A DNA stretch of 64,000 bases, taken from Alistipes sp. (GTDB lineage Bacteria > Bacteroidota > Bacteroidia > Bacteroidales > Rikenellaceae). The number at the start of each line of letters is the position of its first letter. Position 1 is the stretch's first letter. Under the pieces are notes generated by a model. That model ran no database searches. It saw only the letters and a list, made by a program, of their open reading frames with translations, and was not told the origin of the DNA. Both the position numbers and the translations under genes were made by a program. Positions 1 to 8,388 of this stretch are shown here, piece by piece. The DNA lies in the NCBI GenBank assembly GCA_017937125.1, contig JAGBEH010000007.1:62001-126000 (forward strand). Direction: 5' to 3'.

Positions 1-836
1 GGATGATGTACCTCGCGGCGTGTCTCGGTCTGAAGGATTATTTCGGGAAAAGCGGTTACTCGAAGGCCTGCATCGGCCTTTCGGGCGGTATCGACTCGGC
101 TGTCGTGGCGTGCATCGCCGCCGATGCGCTCGGCCGCGAGAATGTTATGGCCCTGCTTATGCCGTCGCAGTTCTCGTCCGACCATTCGGTGGAGGATGCG
201 AAGGCTTTGGCCGAGAATCTGGGCATACGTTACAGCGTGCTGCCCATAACGGAGGTATATAAGTCGGTGACAGATACGCTTAAGCCCATAACGGGAGGCA
301 CGGAGTTCGACTCTACCGAGGAGAACATCCAGTCGCGTATCCGCACCATTATGCTTATGGCCTTGCAGAACAAGAGCGGATATGTATTGCTCAACTCGTC
401 CAACAAGAGCGAAAATGCACTGGGATTCTGTACGTTGTACGGCGATACCGCGGGTGCTTTCAGCGTTACGGGCGACCTTTACAAGACCGAAATGTATGCA
501 GTCGCTCGATATATTAACCGCGAATTCGGCAATGTTATTCCCGAGAGCACCCTCACCAAGGAGCCGTCTTCGGAGCTTCATCCCGACCAGAAGGACAGCG
601 ATATACTGCCGCCGTACGATGTGGTGGATGCCATTCTGGTGCGTATGATAGACGAGGGGCAGCACCGCGAGGAGATAATAAACGCGGGATTCGATTCGGA
701 GGTGGTCGAGAAGATACATTCGATGATTATGCGCAACGAGAAGAAACGCTACCAGTTCCCGCCTGTTCTGCGATTGTCGTCGTGCGCATTCAAGCACGAA
801 CGCCTTATGCCGCTTATCAACAAATACGGATATTAG
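1..836 (+). CDS. nadE: NAD+ synthetase, C-terminal synthetase domain (5' end outside window)
   Basis: Amidates deamido-NAD+ to NAD+ with ATP, the last step of NAD synthesis, in the cytosol. About 278 codons are visible, with the ATP-pyrophosphatase loop GLSGGIDSA near visible residue 25-33, the TLYGD stretch and the conserved ELHPDQKDSD segment near the C terminus. Bacteroidota NadE is normally a glutamine-dependent enzyme of about 640 residues with an N-terminal nitrilase-type glutaminase domain. The frame is open to the first base, so the gene very probably begins upstream and the ATG at 3 is internal. It is followed after 11 bases by rseC. The family call is firm; the glutaminase domain is inferred, not seen. 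Confidence 0.93.
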   Translation, partial: MMYLAACLGLKDYFGKSGYSKACIGLSGGIDSAVVACIAADALGRENVMALLMPSQFSSDHSVEDAKALAENLGIRYSVLPITEVYKSVTDTLKPITGGTEFDSTEENIQSRIRTIMLMALQNKSGYVLLNSSNKSENALGFCTLYGDTAGAFSVTGDLYKTEMYAVARYINREFGNVIPESTLTKEPSSELHPDQKDSDILPPYDVVDAILVRMIDEGQHREEIINAGFDSEVVEKIHSMIMRNEKKRYQFPPVLRLSSCAFKHERLMPLINKYGY

Positions 837-847
837 TTCGCACATCG

Positions 848-1270
848 ATGAAGGGCGGTGACAGCATAGATCATATCGGTCGCGTGTCGGGTATCGACGG
901 CAACAGCGTGTTCGTCAGGATTACGTCGCAAAGCGCATGCGGGACATGCGCTGCGCGCAAGGCGTGCGGGATGAGCGAGTCGGCGGAAAAGGTAATCGAG
1001 GTGGTGACCTCGTCCCCCGAGCGCTATTCGACGGGCGACGAAGTCGTCGTTTCGGTGCGCCGCCGTGTCGGCATTACGGCCGTGGCGATAGCCTATTTGG
1101 CACCGTTGGTCGTGCTGCTGTGCATCATTGCGGGTGCCGATACATTGGGTCTGAGCGACGGATGGGCTGCCGCATTGTCGTTGGGCGGTGTCGGCATTTA
1201 TTATTTTCTGCTGTGGGCCTTCAGGGAGCGGATTTCCAACAGGGTGAATTTTATTATTCATAAAATTTAG
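848..1270 (+). CDS. rseC: RseC/MucC-family membrane protein
   Basis: A 140-residue RseC-like protein. RseC is known as a sigma-E modulator and, in SoxR-reducing contexts, as an Rnf partner. The N-terminal part carries a Cys cluster (CGTC at 31-34 and a further Cys at 40) that could hold a metal or Fe-S centre, and two hydrophobic segments follow at about 76-98 and 102-122. The frame is open further upstream, but the ATG at 848 gives the usual family length and avoids running into nadE. It lies 10 bases before rnfB, the usual Bacteroidota arrangement, so a role in maturing or regulating the Rnf complex is a reasonable inference. Family identity is likely; its job here is not proved. Confidence 0.85.
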   Translation: MKGGDSIDHIGRVSGIDGNSVFVRITSQSACGTCAARKACGMSESAEKVIEVVTSSPERYSTGDEVVVSVRRRVGITAVAIAYLAPLVVLLCIIAGADTLGLSDGWAAALSLGGVGIYYFLLWAFRERISNRVNFIIHKI

Positions 1271-1280
1271 ATAACAGGTA

Positions 1281-2273
1281 ATGGATATTTTAATCTACAC
1301 AGTTTTAACGCTTTGCGCTTTGGGTGTGTTGGCGGCCGTGCTGCTGTACTTCGTAGCCCGCAAGTTCAAGGTGGAGGAAGACCCGCGTATCGACGAGGTC
1401 GAAAAGATGCTGCCGGGTGCCAACTGCGGCGGCTGCGGTTTTGCGGGATGCCGCGCGATGGCCGAGGCGCTGGTCGTACGCGACGATATTTCGGAGCTGT
1501 TCTGTCCTGTCGGCGGCGGCGATACGATGAAGAGCGTTGCCTCCTATCTGGGCAAGGCAGCGCCCGAAAAGGAGCCGCGTGTGGCGACGGTAAGGTGTGG
1601 CGGCACGTGCGAGAAGCGACCCCGTACCAATACTTTCGACGGAGCTTCGTCTTGTGCCGTGGCTTCGTCGCTTTATGTCGGTGAGACGGGATGCGCATTC
1701 GGGTGTCTCGGATACGGTGACTGCGAGGCTGCCTGCGCGTTCGACGCCATACACGTGAATCCCGAGACGGGACTGCCCGAGGTCGATGCCGATAAGTGCA
1801 CGGCCTGCGGTGCCTGCGTGAAGGCTTGTCCGAAAAATATAATCGAACTGCGCAAGAAGTGGCCCAAGAACCGAGCGATTTATGTGTCGTGCGTCTCCAA
1901 GGACAAGGGCGCAGTGGTTATGAAGGCCTGCAAGGCGGGATGTATCGGATGCGGCAAGTGCGTGAAAGTGTGCCAGTTCGATGCCATAACGCTCGAAAAC
2001 AACCTTGCTTTCATCGATTCGGACAAATGCCGTCTGTGCCGCAAGTGCGTGAACGAGTGCCCGACGGGTGCCATAAATATCATAGGTCTGGCACCTCTGC
2101 CCAAAGAGCCGAAACCCGCACCTGCCGCCAAACTGTCGGCATCGGAAACTCCCGCGGCGAAACCGTCGGCTCCCGAAGCTGTCGCCGCCAAACCGTCGGC
2201 AGAGACTCCTGCGAAGCAGGATAACGCTCCGCAGGCCGCACCTCAATCCGTAGATAATAAACAAGAGCAGTAA
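1281..2273 (+). CDS. rnfB: Rnf complex subunit B, polyferredoxin
   Basis: Electron-entry subunit of the Rnf complex (ferredoxin:NAD+ oxidoreductase coupled to Na+ or H+ export). One N-terminal membrane helix (about 3-26) is followed by the CGGCG-type Fe-S motif (Cys49, 52, 57, 75). Ferredoxin-type clusters follow, recognisable as CTACGAC, CIGCGKC and CRLCRKC motifs plus a variant upstream one. At 330 residues it is longer than many RnfB. The last ~60 residues are an Ala/Pro/Ser/Lys-rich repetitive tail (AAKPSA-like units) absent from the minimal family. The stop is 6 bases before rnfC. First of six contiguous rnf genes, presumably one transcript with rseC. Confidence 0.96.
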   Translation: MDILIYTVLTLCALGVLAAVLLYFVARKFKVEEDPRIDEVEKMLPGANCGGCGFAGCRAMAEALVVRDDISELFCPVGGGDTMKSVASYLGKAAPEKEPRVATVRCGGTCEKRPRTNTFDGASSCAVASSLYVGETGCAFGCLGYGDCEAACAFDAIHVNPETGLPEVDADKCTACGACVKACPKNIIELRKKWPKNRAIYVSCVSKDKGAVVMKACKAGCIGCGKCVKVCQFDAITLENNLAFIDSDKCRLCRKCVNECPTGAINIIGLAPLPKEPKPAPAAKLSASETPAAKPSAPEAVAAKPSAETPAKQDNAPQAAPQSVDNKQEQ

Positions 2274-2279
2274 ACATAT

Positions 2280-3626
2280 ATGAAGACATTTCCAATAGGC
2301 GGAATACATCCGTCGGATGAGAAGAAGTGGAGCAAGGGGAGTGCTGTCGAGACGATGCCGTTGCCCGATACGGTGACAATCCCTTTGTCCCAACATATCG
2401 GCGCTCCCGCCGTTGCCAAGGTCGCCAAAGGTGACAAGGTGCTGACGGGACAGCTCATAGCCGAAGCTGCGAGTTTTATGTCGGCGAATATCCACTCGCC
2501 GATTTCGGGAACCGTGAAATCGGTGGATATGTTGCCTAATGCGCAGGGCCTGCGTCAGATGATGATAACTATTGTGCGCGAGGGCGACGAGTGGGTCGAG
2601 GGTATCGACCGCTCGACGGAGCTGGTGCGTGAGTGCGACCTCACCCCTGCCGAGATTATCGAGCGCATCAAGAATGCCGGCATCGTCGGTATGGGCGGCG
2701 CGACCTTCCCCACGCACGTGAAGTTGTCGGTGCCTGCGGGTAAAAAGGCCGAGTGTCTGATAATCAACGGTGTCGAGTGCGAACCGTACCTTACTTCCGA
2801 CTACCGCACGATGCTCGAATTCGGCGAACGTCTGGTCGTCGGAACGACCATACTCAAGCGTGCGCTCGGGGTCGAGAAGGCTTTCATCGGCGTCGAAAAC
2901 AATAAACCCGATGCCGTTGCGCATCTGCGCGAACTCGTTGCATCGATGGGCGCGGAGGGCGTTACGGTCGTGCCGTTGAAGGTGCGTTATCCTCAGGGAG
3001 GCGAGAAACAGTTGATAGCGGCCGTTACGGGGCGGCAGGTTCCGCCGCCGCCCGCATTGCCGATAGATGTCGGCGCCGTGGTATGCAATGCTTCGACGAC
3101 CGTGGCCGTCTACGATGCTGTGCAGAAGAACAAGCCTTTGATCGAGCGCGTGGTAACCGTTACGGGCAAGCAGGTGGCATCGCCGAAGAACCTGCTGGCG
3201 CGTATGGGCACTCCGATTTCGTCGCTCGTGGCCTTTGCGGGCGGCCTGCCCGAAGGGGACGTCAAGGTGTTGAACGGAGGGCCTATGATGGGACGTGCGA
3301 TGGTCAATCCCGATGCCCCCGTTACGAAGGGCTGTTCGGGAATAACCGTTATCAGCGGCGCTGAAGCACATCGCGTTAAGGAGTCGGCCTGCATCAAATG
3401 TGCGAAGTGCGTTTCGGCCTGCCCGATGGGGCTGGAGCCCTATTTCCTTTCGAAACTGTCGCGTAAAAAGGCGTGGGATGTCGTCGAGGCCCATAACGTT
3501 ACCGACTGCATCGAGTGCGGATCGTGCCAGTACACCTGCCCTGCGGGTTTGCCGCTGCTCGATTACATACGTCTCGGCAAACAGACGGTTATGGGGATTA
3601 TACGTGCCCGTGCGGCTAAAAAGTAA
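2280..3626 (+). CDS. rnfC: Rnf complex subunit C
   Basis: Peripheral subunit of 448 residues that passes electrons to NAD(H) and carries FMN and two 4Fe-4S clusters. It opens with the family-typical FPIGGIHP segment. The central NADH/FMN-binding region has the GMGGATFPTHVK motif near residue 140 and NGVECEPYLTSDYR near 165. Two C-terminal clusters follow, CIKCAKCVSACP and CIECGSCQYTCP. Length is normal for the short RnfC form, without the long alanine-rich tail of gamma-proteobacterial RnfC. The start lies 7 bases after the rnfB stop. Confidence 0.96.
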   Translation: MKTFPIGGIHPSDEKKWSKGSAVETMPLPDTVTIPLSQHIGAPAVAKVAKGDKVLTGQLIAEAASFMSANIHSPISGTVKSVDMLPNAQGLRQMMITIVREGDEWVEGIDRSTELVRECDLTPAEIIERIKNAGIVGMGGATFPTHVKLSVPAGKKAECLIINGVECEPYLTSDYRTMLEFGERLVVGTTILKRALGVEKAFIGVENNKPDAVAHLRELVASMGAEGVTVVPLKVRYPQGGEKQLIAAVTGRQVPPPPALPIDVGAVVCNASTTVAVYDAVQKNKPLIERVVTVTGKQVASPKNLLARMGTPISSLVAFAGGLPEGDVKVLNGGPMMGRAMVNPDAPVTKGCSGITVISGAEAHRVKESACIKCAKCVSACPMGLEPYFLSKLSRKKAWDVVEAHNVTDCIECGSCQYTCPAGLPLLDYIRLGKQTVMGIIRARAAKK

Positions 3627-3644
3627 TGTAAAAAATAACGATAT

Positions 3645-4709
3645 ATGGCAAATAAATTCTTTGTTTCACCGTCGCCCCACATTCACGGAGCGCAGTCTAC
3701 GCAGAAGATTATGGCGGATGTCATAATCGCACTTCTGCCCGCATTCTGCGTTTCGGTTGCGGTGTACGGTTGGGGAGTGCTCGCATTGATGGCAATATCG
3801 ATCGCGAGTTGCGTTCTGTTCGAGTATCTCATACAGAAGTTCTTCATCAAGGGCGAATGTACGGTCGGCAACTTGTCGGCCGTAGTTACGGGTCTGTTGC
3901 TGGCGTTCAATCTCCCGCTGGGTATCAAGTGGTGGATTGTCGTCATCGGCGCGTTCGTCGCCATCGCCATTGCGAAGATGACTTTCGGAGGTTTGGGCAA
4001 AAACCCGTTCAATCCGGCTTTGGTAGGCCGCGTTTTCCTGCTCGTCGCATATCCCGCGCAGATGACCTCTTTCCCTGCGCCGACTGTAGAGGGCTTCGTC
4101 GATGCCTATTCGGGCGCCACGCCGCTCGCTGCGGCTAAAGCAGCTGCCAAAAAGTTCGCCGAACACGCTTCCGAAGTTGCCGACAAGGCGGCCGATGCCG
4201 CTTCGGGCGCGACTGCCGCTACGGCCGAGGCCGTGAAGGATTTCGACTATGCTTCTGTAGACTTTACGGGTATGCTTACGGGCGCTATGTCGGGTTCGGT
4301 AGGCGAAATCGCTACTTTGGCATTGCTGTTGGGCTTCGTATATCTGTTGTGGCAGAAGGTCATAACGTGGCATATACCCGTTGCCGTGCTCGGCACGATG
4401 GGCGTATTCGCATTCGTCGTGGCTCTGTGCAAGGGCGGCGACGCGTCGCTGTTGTGGTCGTTCCCGCTGTTCCACCTGCTGGCCGGCGGCGCCGTGCTCG
4501 GTGCGGTCTATATGGCTACCGACTATTCGACCTCGCCGATGACCGTGCGCGGAATGGTTATCTACGGTATCGGCATCGGCGTTATCACGATGTGCATACG
4601 TCTGTGGGGCGCATATCCCGAAGGTATGTCTTTCGCGATACTCATTATGAACTCGGTGGTGCCGCTGTTGAACAAATATGTCAAACCCAAGCGCTTCGGC
4701 GTGAAATAA
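3645..4709 (+). CDS. rnfD: Rnf complex subunit D, membrane flavoprotein
   Basis: Integral membrane subunit of 354 residues with about nine or ten hydrophobic segments and a covalently bound FMN. The flavinylation motif SGAT is present, with Thr159 as the expected attachment residue. Directly after it, at about residues 160-205, sits an Ala/Lys/Glu-rich stretch (4125-4250) that breaks the usual loop and looks like an amphipathic helix. The rest (PTVEGF before it, FHLLAGGAVLGA and ATDYSTSP after) follows the family well. The start is 19 bases after rnfC and the stop 12 bases before rnfG, within the operon. Confidence 0.95.
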   Translation: MANKFFVSPSPHIHGAQSTQKIMADVIIALLPAFCVSVAVYGWGVLALMAISIASCVLFEYLIQKFFIKGECTVGNLSAVVTGLLLAFNLPLGIKWWIVVIGAFVAIAIAKMTFGGLGKNPFNPALVGRVFLLVAYPAQMTSFPAPTVEGFVDAYSGATPLAAAKAAAKKFAEHASEVADKAADAASGATAATAEAVKDFDYASVDFTGMLTGAMSGSVGEIATLALLLGFVYLLWQKVITWHIPVAVLGTMGVFAFVVALCKGGDASLLWSFPLFHLLAGGAVLGAVYMATDYSTSPMTVRGMVIYGIGIGVITMCIRLWGAYPEGMSFAILIMNSVVPLLNKYVKPKRFGVK

Positions 4710-4721
4710 GGAGGCAGAGAG

Positions 4722-5351
4722 ATGAAAAGTACACTTTTCAATATGGTTGCGGTGCTGTTCGTCATTACGCTCATCGCTTCGGCGGGAGTCGGTTTGGTGA
4801 ATATGGTTACCGTAGATCCGATAGCCGCGGCCAAGGCCAAAGCCGTCGATGATGCGATTCTGGCCGTCTTGCCTCCCTTCTCGGAGAAATCGGTGAAGGA
4901 GATAGAGCTGGACAATATGCCTGTCAAGGTCTACACGACCTCCGAGAACGGCGAAACGGTAGGCTATGCCGTAGAGACTATGACCAAAAAGGGTTTCAAC
5001 GGCATCGTGAAACTTATGGTGGGTTTCGCCCCTACGGGTGAGATCCTGAATATCAACGTTATCGAGCAGGCCGAAACCCCAGGTCTCGGAACGCATATGT
5101 GCGATGAGGACAATAATCTGATAAAGAGCGTAAAGGGTAAAAATCCAGCTTCGATGCAGCTCGTGAAGGGATGTCTGGCCGTTAAGAAGGACGGCGGCGA
5201 TGTGGACGCCCTGACGGCTGCGACCATCTCGTCGCGTGCGTATGTGGATGCGGTCAATCGTGCCTATATGGCTTATAAAAGTGTGGCGGGCGGAGAGTTC
5301 GCGGCCGAAAAGGTTGCGGACGAGGCTCGGAAAGGAGGTAACAATGAATAA
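4722..5351 (+). CDS. rnfG: Rnf complex subunit G, FMN-binding
   Basis: A 209-residue subunit with one N-terminal membrane anchor (about 5-27) and a periplasmic FMN-binding domain. The flavinylation site reads LTAATISS, with Thr168 as the expected covalent FMN residue; the usual S-G-A-T is T-A-A-T here, a small deviation. PGLGTHM and YAVET-type segments typical of the domain are present. A good Shine-Dalgarno-like AAGGAGG lies before the ATG. The stop overlaps the rnfE start by 8 bases, which suggests translational coupling. Confidence 0.94.
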   Translation: MKSTLFNMVAVLFVITLIASAGVGLVNMVTVDPIAAAKAKAVDDAILAVLPPFSEKSVKEIELDNMPVKVYTTSENGETVGYAVETMTKKGFNGIVKLMVGFAPTGEILNINVIEQAETPGLGTHMCDEDNNLIKSVKGKNPASMQLVKGCLAVKKDGGDVDALTAATISSRAYVDAVNRAYMAYKSVAGGEFAAEKVADEARKGGNNE

Positions 5352-5958
5352 ACTTTCACTCGTGTTGAGGGGCATCGTCAAGGATAACCCCACATTCGTT
5401 CTGGTGCTGGGTATGTGCCCGACGCTCGGAACCACCACTTCGGCTTCGAACGGTTTCGGTATGGGTGTCGCTACTATGGCGGTTCTCATAATGTCGAACC
5501 TCGTGATTTCGCTCATCAAGAACCTTATTCCCGACAAGGTGCGTATCCCCGCATTCATCGTCGTCATAGCGTCGTTCGTGACGATTATCCAGATGCTTAT
5601 GCAGGCTTACGTGCCGTCGCTCTACGCCGCTCTCGGCGTCTTCATCCCGCTGATCGTCGTGAACTGCATAATCCTCGGCCGTGCCGAAGCCTTCGCTTCG
5701 AAAAACTCTCCGTTCGATTCGGTGCTCGACGGCATAGGAATAGGTCTCGGCTTCACGCTTTCGCTTACGGTTATCGGTGCGGTGCGCGAGTTTTTGGGCA
5801 GCGGCTCCGTCTTCGGACACTCGCTGGGCCTGAACTATACGGATGCGGCTACGGGTTCGCAGATGAGCTATATGCCGCTCGTGTTCATCCTCGCTCCGGG
5901 GGCGTTCCTCGTGCTGGGGTATCTTATGGCTTTGTTTAACAAGTTCGCAAAGAAATAG
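5344..5958 (+). CDS. rnfE: Rnf complex subunit E
   Basis: Membrane subunit of 204 residues with six hydrophobic helices, paired with RnfA in the complex core. LGMCPTLGTTTSASNGFGMG near the N terminus and NCIILGRAEAFASKN in the middle are family signatures; RnfA and RnfE share this fold and bind an Fe-S centre at their interface. The frame is open upstream inside rnfG, but the ATG at 5344 follows a GGAGG ribosome site and gives the normal family length. Confidence 0.95.
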   Translation: MNKLSLVLRGIVKDNPTFVLVLGMCPTLGTTTSASNGFGMGVATMAVLIMSNLVISLIKNLIPDKVRIPAFIVVIASFVTIIQMLMQAYVPSLYAALGVFIPLIVVNCIILGRAEAFASKNSPFDSVLDGIGIGLGFTLSLTVIGAVREFLGSGSVFGHSLGLNYTDAATGSQMSYMPLVFILAPGAFLVLGYLMALFNKFAKK

Positions 5959-5961
5959 TCT

Positions 5962-6543
5962 ATGGAAACGGTATCTTATTTCGCAATCATCTTGGGGTCG
6001 ATACTCGTAAACAACGTGGTATTGTCCCAGTTCTTGGGCATCTGTCCGTTTCTGGGCGTCTCGTCGAAGGTCGAAACGTCGCTCGGTATGGGGGCTGCCG
6101 TAACGTTCGTTATGTCGCTCACGGCTGTTGTCGCGTGGTGCATACAGACATACGTCCTCGCTCCGCTCGGCATCGAATATATGCAGACCATAGTCTTCAT
6201 TCTGGTTATTGCCGCGCTGGTGCAGATGGTGGAGATCATCCTCAAGAAGGTGTCGCCGTCGCTGTATCAGGCGCTCGGCATCTTCCTGCCGCTCATCACG
6301 ACCAACTGCGCCGTGCTCGGTGTGGCCATACTGATGATACAGAAAGAGTTCAACCTGCTTCAGAGCGTCGTATATTCGGCATCGACGGCAATCGGTTTCG
6401 CATTGGCTCTCGTGCTTTTCGCGGGTATCCGCGAACGACTGGAGTTCGAGGACGTTCCTGCGGCTATGAAGGGTACGCCCATCGCTCTGGTTACCGCCGC
6501 GCTGCTGGCTATGGCATTTCTCGGATTCTCGGGACTGGTTTAG
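5962..6543 (+). CDS. rnfA: Rnf complex subunit A
   Basis: Membrane subunit of 193 residues with six helices, homologous to RnfE and inserted in opposite topology in the complex. Signatures include NNVVLSQFLGICPFLGVS near the N terminus and LPLITTNCAVLG in the middle; the conserved Cys residues are those expected to hold the shared membrane Fe-S centre. It starts 3 bases after rnfE and is the last rnf gene, followed by a clear intrinsic terminator. Confidence 0.96.
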   Translation: METVSYFAIILGSILVNNVVLSQFLGICPFLGVSSKVETSLGMGAAVTFVMSLTAVVAWCIQTYVLAPLGIEYMQTIVFILVIAALVQMVEIILKKVSPSLYQALGIFLPLITTNCAVLGVAILMIQKEFNLLQSVVYSASTAIGFALALVLFAGIRERLEFEDVPAAMKGTPIALVTAALLAMAFLGFSGLV

Positions 6544-6565
6544 CGGTCGCAGCTCGTCTTGTTAT

Positions 6566-6605
6566 GCAGCCTGTCCGATATTTTTCGGACGGGCTGTTCT
6601 TTTTT
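6566..6605 (+). terminator. Intrinsic terminator after the rnf operon
   Basis: A stem of about 12 pairs (6567-6578 with 6585-6596, one G-T pair, loop of six) is followed by TTCTTTTTT. It closes the rseC-rnfBCDGEA unit before the hpt promoter. Confidence 0.85.
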
Positions 6606-6615
6606 GCCTAAATAT

Positions 6616-6646
6616 TTTCCGACTTTGCGAAAAAGCGCTAAATTTG
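6616..6646 (+). promoter_or_regulatory. Bacteroidota-type promoter for hpt
   Basis: The -7 box TAAATTTG (6639-6646) fits TAnnTTTG. A TTTC at 6616-6619, one base off the TTTG -33 box, lies exactly 19 bases upstream. The expected start of transcription is about 25-30 bases before the hpt ATG. Confidence 0.6.
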
Positions 6647-6678
6647 TCTTTAATATATGTAACCAAACCCGAGCAGCG

Positions 6679-7227
6679 ATGGAGAATAAGATCAAACTTC
6701 ACGACAGGTATTTCAAGGTGATGATCCCTGCCGAGAAAATCGACGAGGCCGTGGCTAATGTGGCCGAGCGTCTCAATAAGGATTATGCGGCGTGCGCGAA
6801 ACCTCCCATTTTCGTCAGCGTATTGAGCGGATCGTTTATGTATCTGGCCGACCTGACGCGTAAGGTGGACTTCTGCAACGAGATAGCATTCGTGAAGATC
6901 TCTTCGTACGAGGGTACGCAGTCTACGGGCGAGATACGCCAGCATCTCGGCATAGATTTCGACATTACGGGCCGCGACATAATCATCGTCGAGGATATCG
7001 TGGAGACGGGGCACAGCATCAAGCATATGATCGAGTACCTGCGTGCCAAGAATCCCCGCAGCGTCGAGGTCTGCACTCTGTTTTTCAAGCCCGATAAGTA
7101 TCTGTACGACTTGCCGATAAAGTATCGCGCTATGGAGATAGGCAACGAGTTCATCGTGGGTTACGGCTTGGATTACGACCAGATAGGACGCAATCTGAAA
7201 GATATTTACGTAGTCACCAATGAGTAA
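6679..7227 (+). CDS. hpt: Hypoxanthine phosphoribosyltransferase
   Basis: Purine salvage enzyme that makes IMP or GMP from hypoxanthine or guanine and PRPP in the cytosol. The protein has 182 residues, normal for the family. It shows the PRPP-binding motif IIIVEDIVETGHS near residue 100 and the FVSVLSGSFMYLADL segment near residue 45. The ATG at 6679 is preferred over upstream in-frame codons because those would lie in the rnf terminator and promoter, and because MENKIKLHDRYF fits the usual N terminus. Its last 8 bases overlap queE. Confidence 0.93.
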   Translation: MENKIKLHDRYFKVMIPAEKIDEAVANVAERLNKDYAACAKPPIFVSVLSGSFMYLADLTRKVDFCNEIAFVKISSYEGTQSTGEIRQHLGIDFDITGRDIIIVEDIVETGHSIKHMIEYLRAKNPRSVEVCTLFFKPDKYLYDLPIKYRAMEIGNEFIVGYGLDYDQIGRNLKDIYVVTNE

Positions 7228-7852
7228 CGTCCCTGCGGACATATTGGAGGGCGGGGCGAAACTGCCTCTCGTGGAGGACTTCTATACCATTCAGGGCGAG
7301 GGCTTCCACGCGGGCAAACCTGCATATTTCATCCGCCTGGGCGGCTGCGACGTCGGTTGCGCGTGGTGCGATGCCAAATATGCGTGGAACCCGAAATTGT
7401 ATCCTCCCGTACCGATAGAGACCGTTGTCGGGCGTGCCGCGGCGTGCGCCGCGCAGGCTATTGTGATTACCGGAGGCGAGCCGCTGCTCTATCCGCTCGC
7501 ACCGCTTACCGCGGCATTGCGTGCGCGCGGGCTCGAGATTTTCCTCGAAACGTCGGGGTCGCATCCGTTCAGCGGCGAGTTCGACTGGGTGTGCCTTTCG
7601 CCGAAGATGAAACAGCCGCCGTTGGAGGAGGCTTTCGGGCGCGCCGACGAGTTGAAGGTCATCATTCAGAGCGAAAGCGACTTCGACTGGGCGGAGCGGA
7701 ATGCGGCGAGGGTCGGCGAAAATTGTCTGCTTTATTTGCAACCAGAATGGAGCGTTTCGCAGCGTATCACCCCCGCAATCGTGGAGTATGTGAAGGCGCA
7801 TCCCGAATGGAATATTTCGGTGCAGGTGCACAAATTTATGAATATCCCTTAA
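7220..7852 (+). CDS. queE: 7-carboxy-7-deazaguanine synthase
   Basis: Radical SAM enzyme that contracts 6-carboxytetrahydropterin to 7-carboxy-7-deazaguanine in the queuosine/preQ0 pathway. The 210-residue protein has the N-terminal FYTIQGEG motif, the cluster-binding Cys motif CDVGCAWCD at about 49-57, and ITGGEPLLYP for SAM binding. The Cys motif is C-x3-C-x2-C, the standard spacing. No other queuosine genes are in the window. The start overlaps the end of hpt. Confidence 0.92.
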   Translation: MSNVPADILEGGAKLPLVEDFYTIQGEGFHAGKPAYFIRLGGCDVGCAWCDAKYAWNPKLYPPVPIETVVGRAAACAAQAIVITGGEPLLYPLAPLTAALRARGLEIFLETSGSHPFSGEFDWVCLSPKMKQPPLEEAFGRADELKVIIQSESDFDWAERNAARVGENCLLYLQPEWSVSQRITPAIVEYVKAHPEWNISVQVHKFMNIP

Positions 7853-7863
7853 AAACGGCGGGG

Positions 7864-8136
7864 ATGAAGGTGCGGATCGGACAAAGATTCTGGATTACGG
7901 TGACTACGGTATTGTTCGTTTTCACGATATATATCGTCGGCCGCAATCTCGTGAGCGTTATCAGGATGCATCGGCGGATAGCGGTGCTCGAACGCGAAAA
8001 GGAACTGTATTTGCAGCGTATCGCCGAGGACAGTATGCTTATCGAAAGGTTGCGTTATGACGAGTATCTCGAAAAATACGCTCGCGAGCACTATCATATG
8101 CAACGTCCCGACGAGCACGTGTATATTATAAGATAA
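7864..8136 (+). CDS. FtsB/DivIC-like septum formation initiator
   Basis: A 90-residue protein with a short cytoplasmic N terminus, one membrane helix at about 9-29, and a coiled-coil stretch at about 33-65 (VLEREKELYLQRI), ending in YEEYLEKYAREHY-like sequence typical of FtsB/DivIC proteins. These bind FtsL and FtsQ at the division septum. It starts 11 bases after queE, so it is probably cotranscribed from the hpt promoter. Identity rests on size, topology and the C-terminal motif. Confidence 0.8.
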   Translation: MKVRIGQRFWITVTTVLFVFTIYIVGRNLVSVIRMHRRIAVLEREKELYLQRIAEDSMLIERLRYDEYLEKYAREHYHMQRPDEHVYIIR

Positions 8137-8388
8137 CGGCGAACGGGAGTAAGGATGCAATCTGTAATGATTGTGCGGTGTGTCCTATCGCGGCGGAGAC
8201 ATACGGGTTTCTCGGTATCGCTCTTGTTTTCGCGAACGCAGTTTGCGAATGGCGAGCATCTTTTTGCGAGCCTTTGCGAGCCTTCGCGGGGCTAAGCTGC
8301 GGCTCGCGCGGCTCTTCAGAGCCGCAGGTGGTTTCAAATAATATTGATTTATTCCGCGCGAACACGGCGGGTTAAGCATTCGGTTGCG

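Noticed and set aside
1305..3494. Minus-strand open frame of 729 codons across rnfB and rnfC
   Set aside because: It is antisense to well supported rnf genes and shows no domain motifs.
8297..8327. TPP riboswitch for thiL
   Set aside because: The conserved CUGAGA and ACCUGA-type elements are absent; only simple hairpins are seen.
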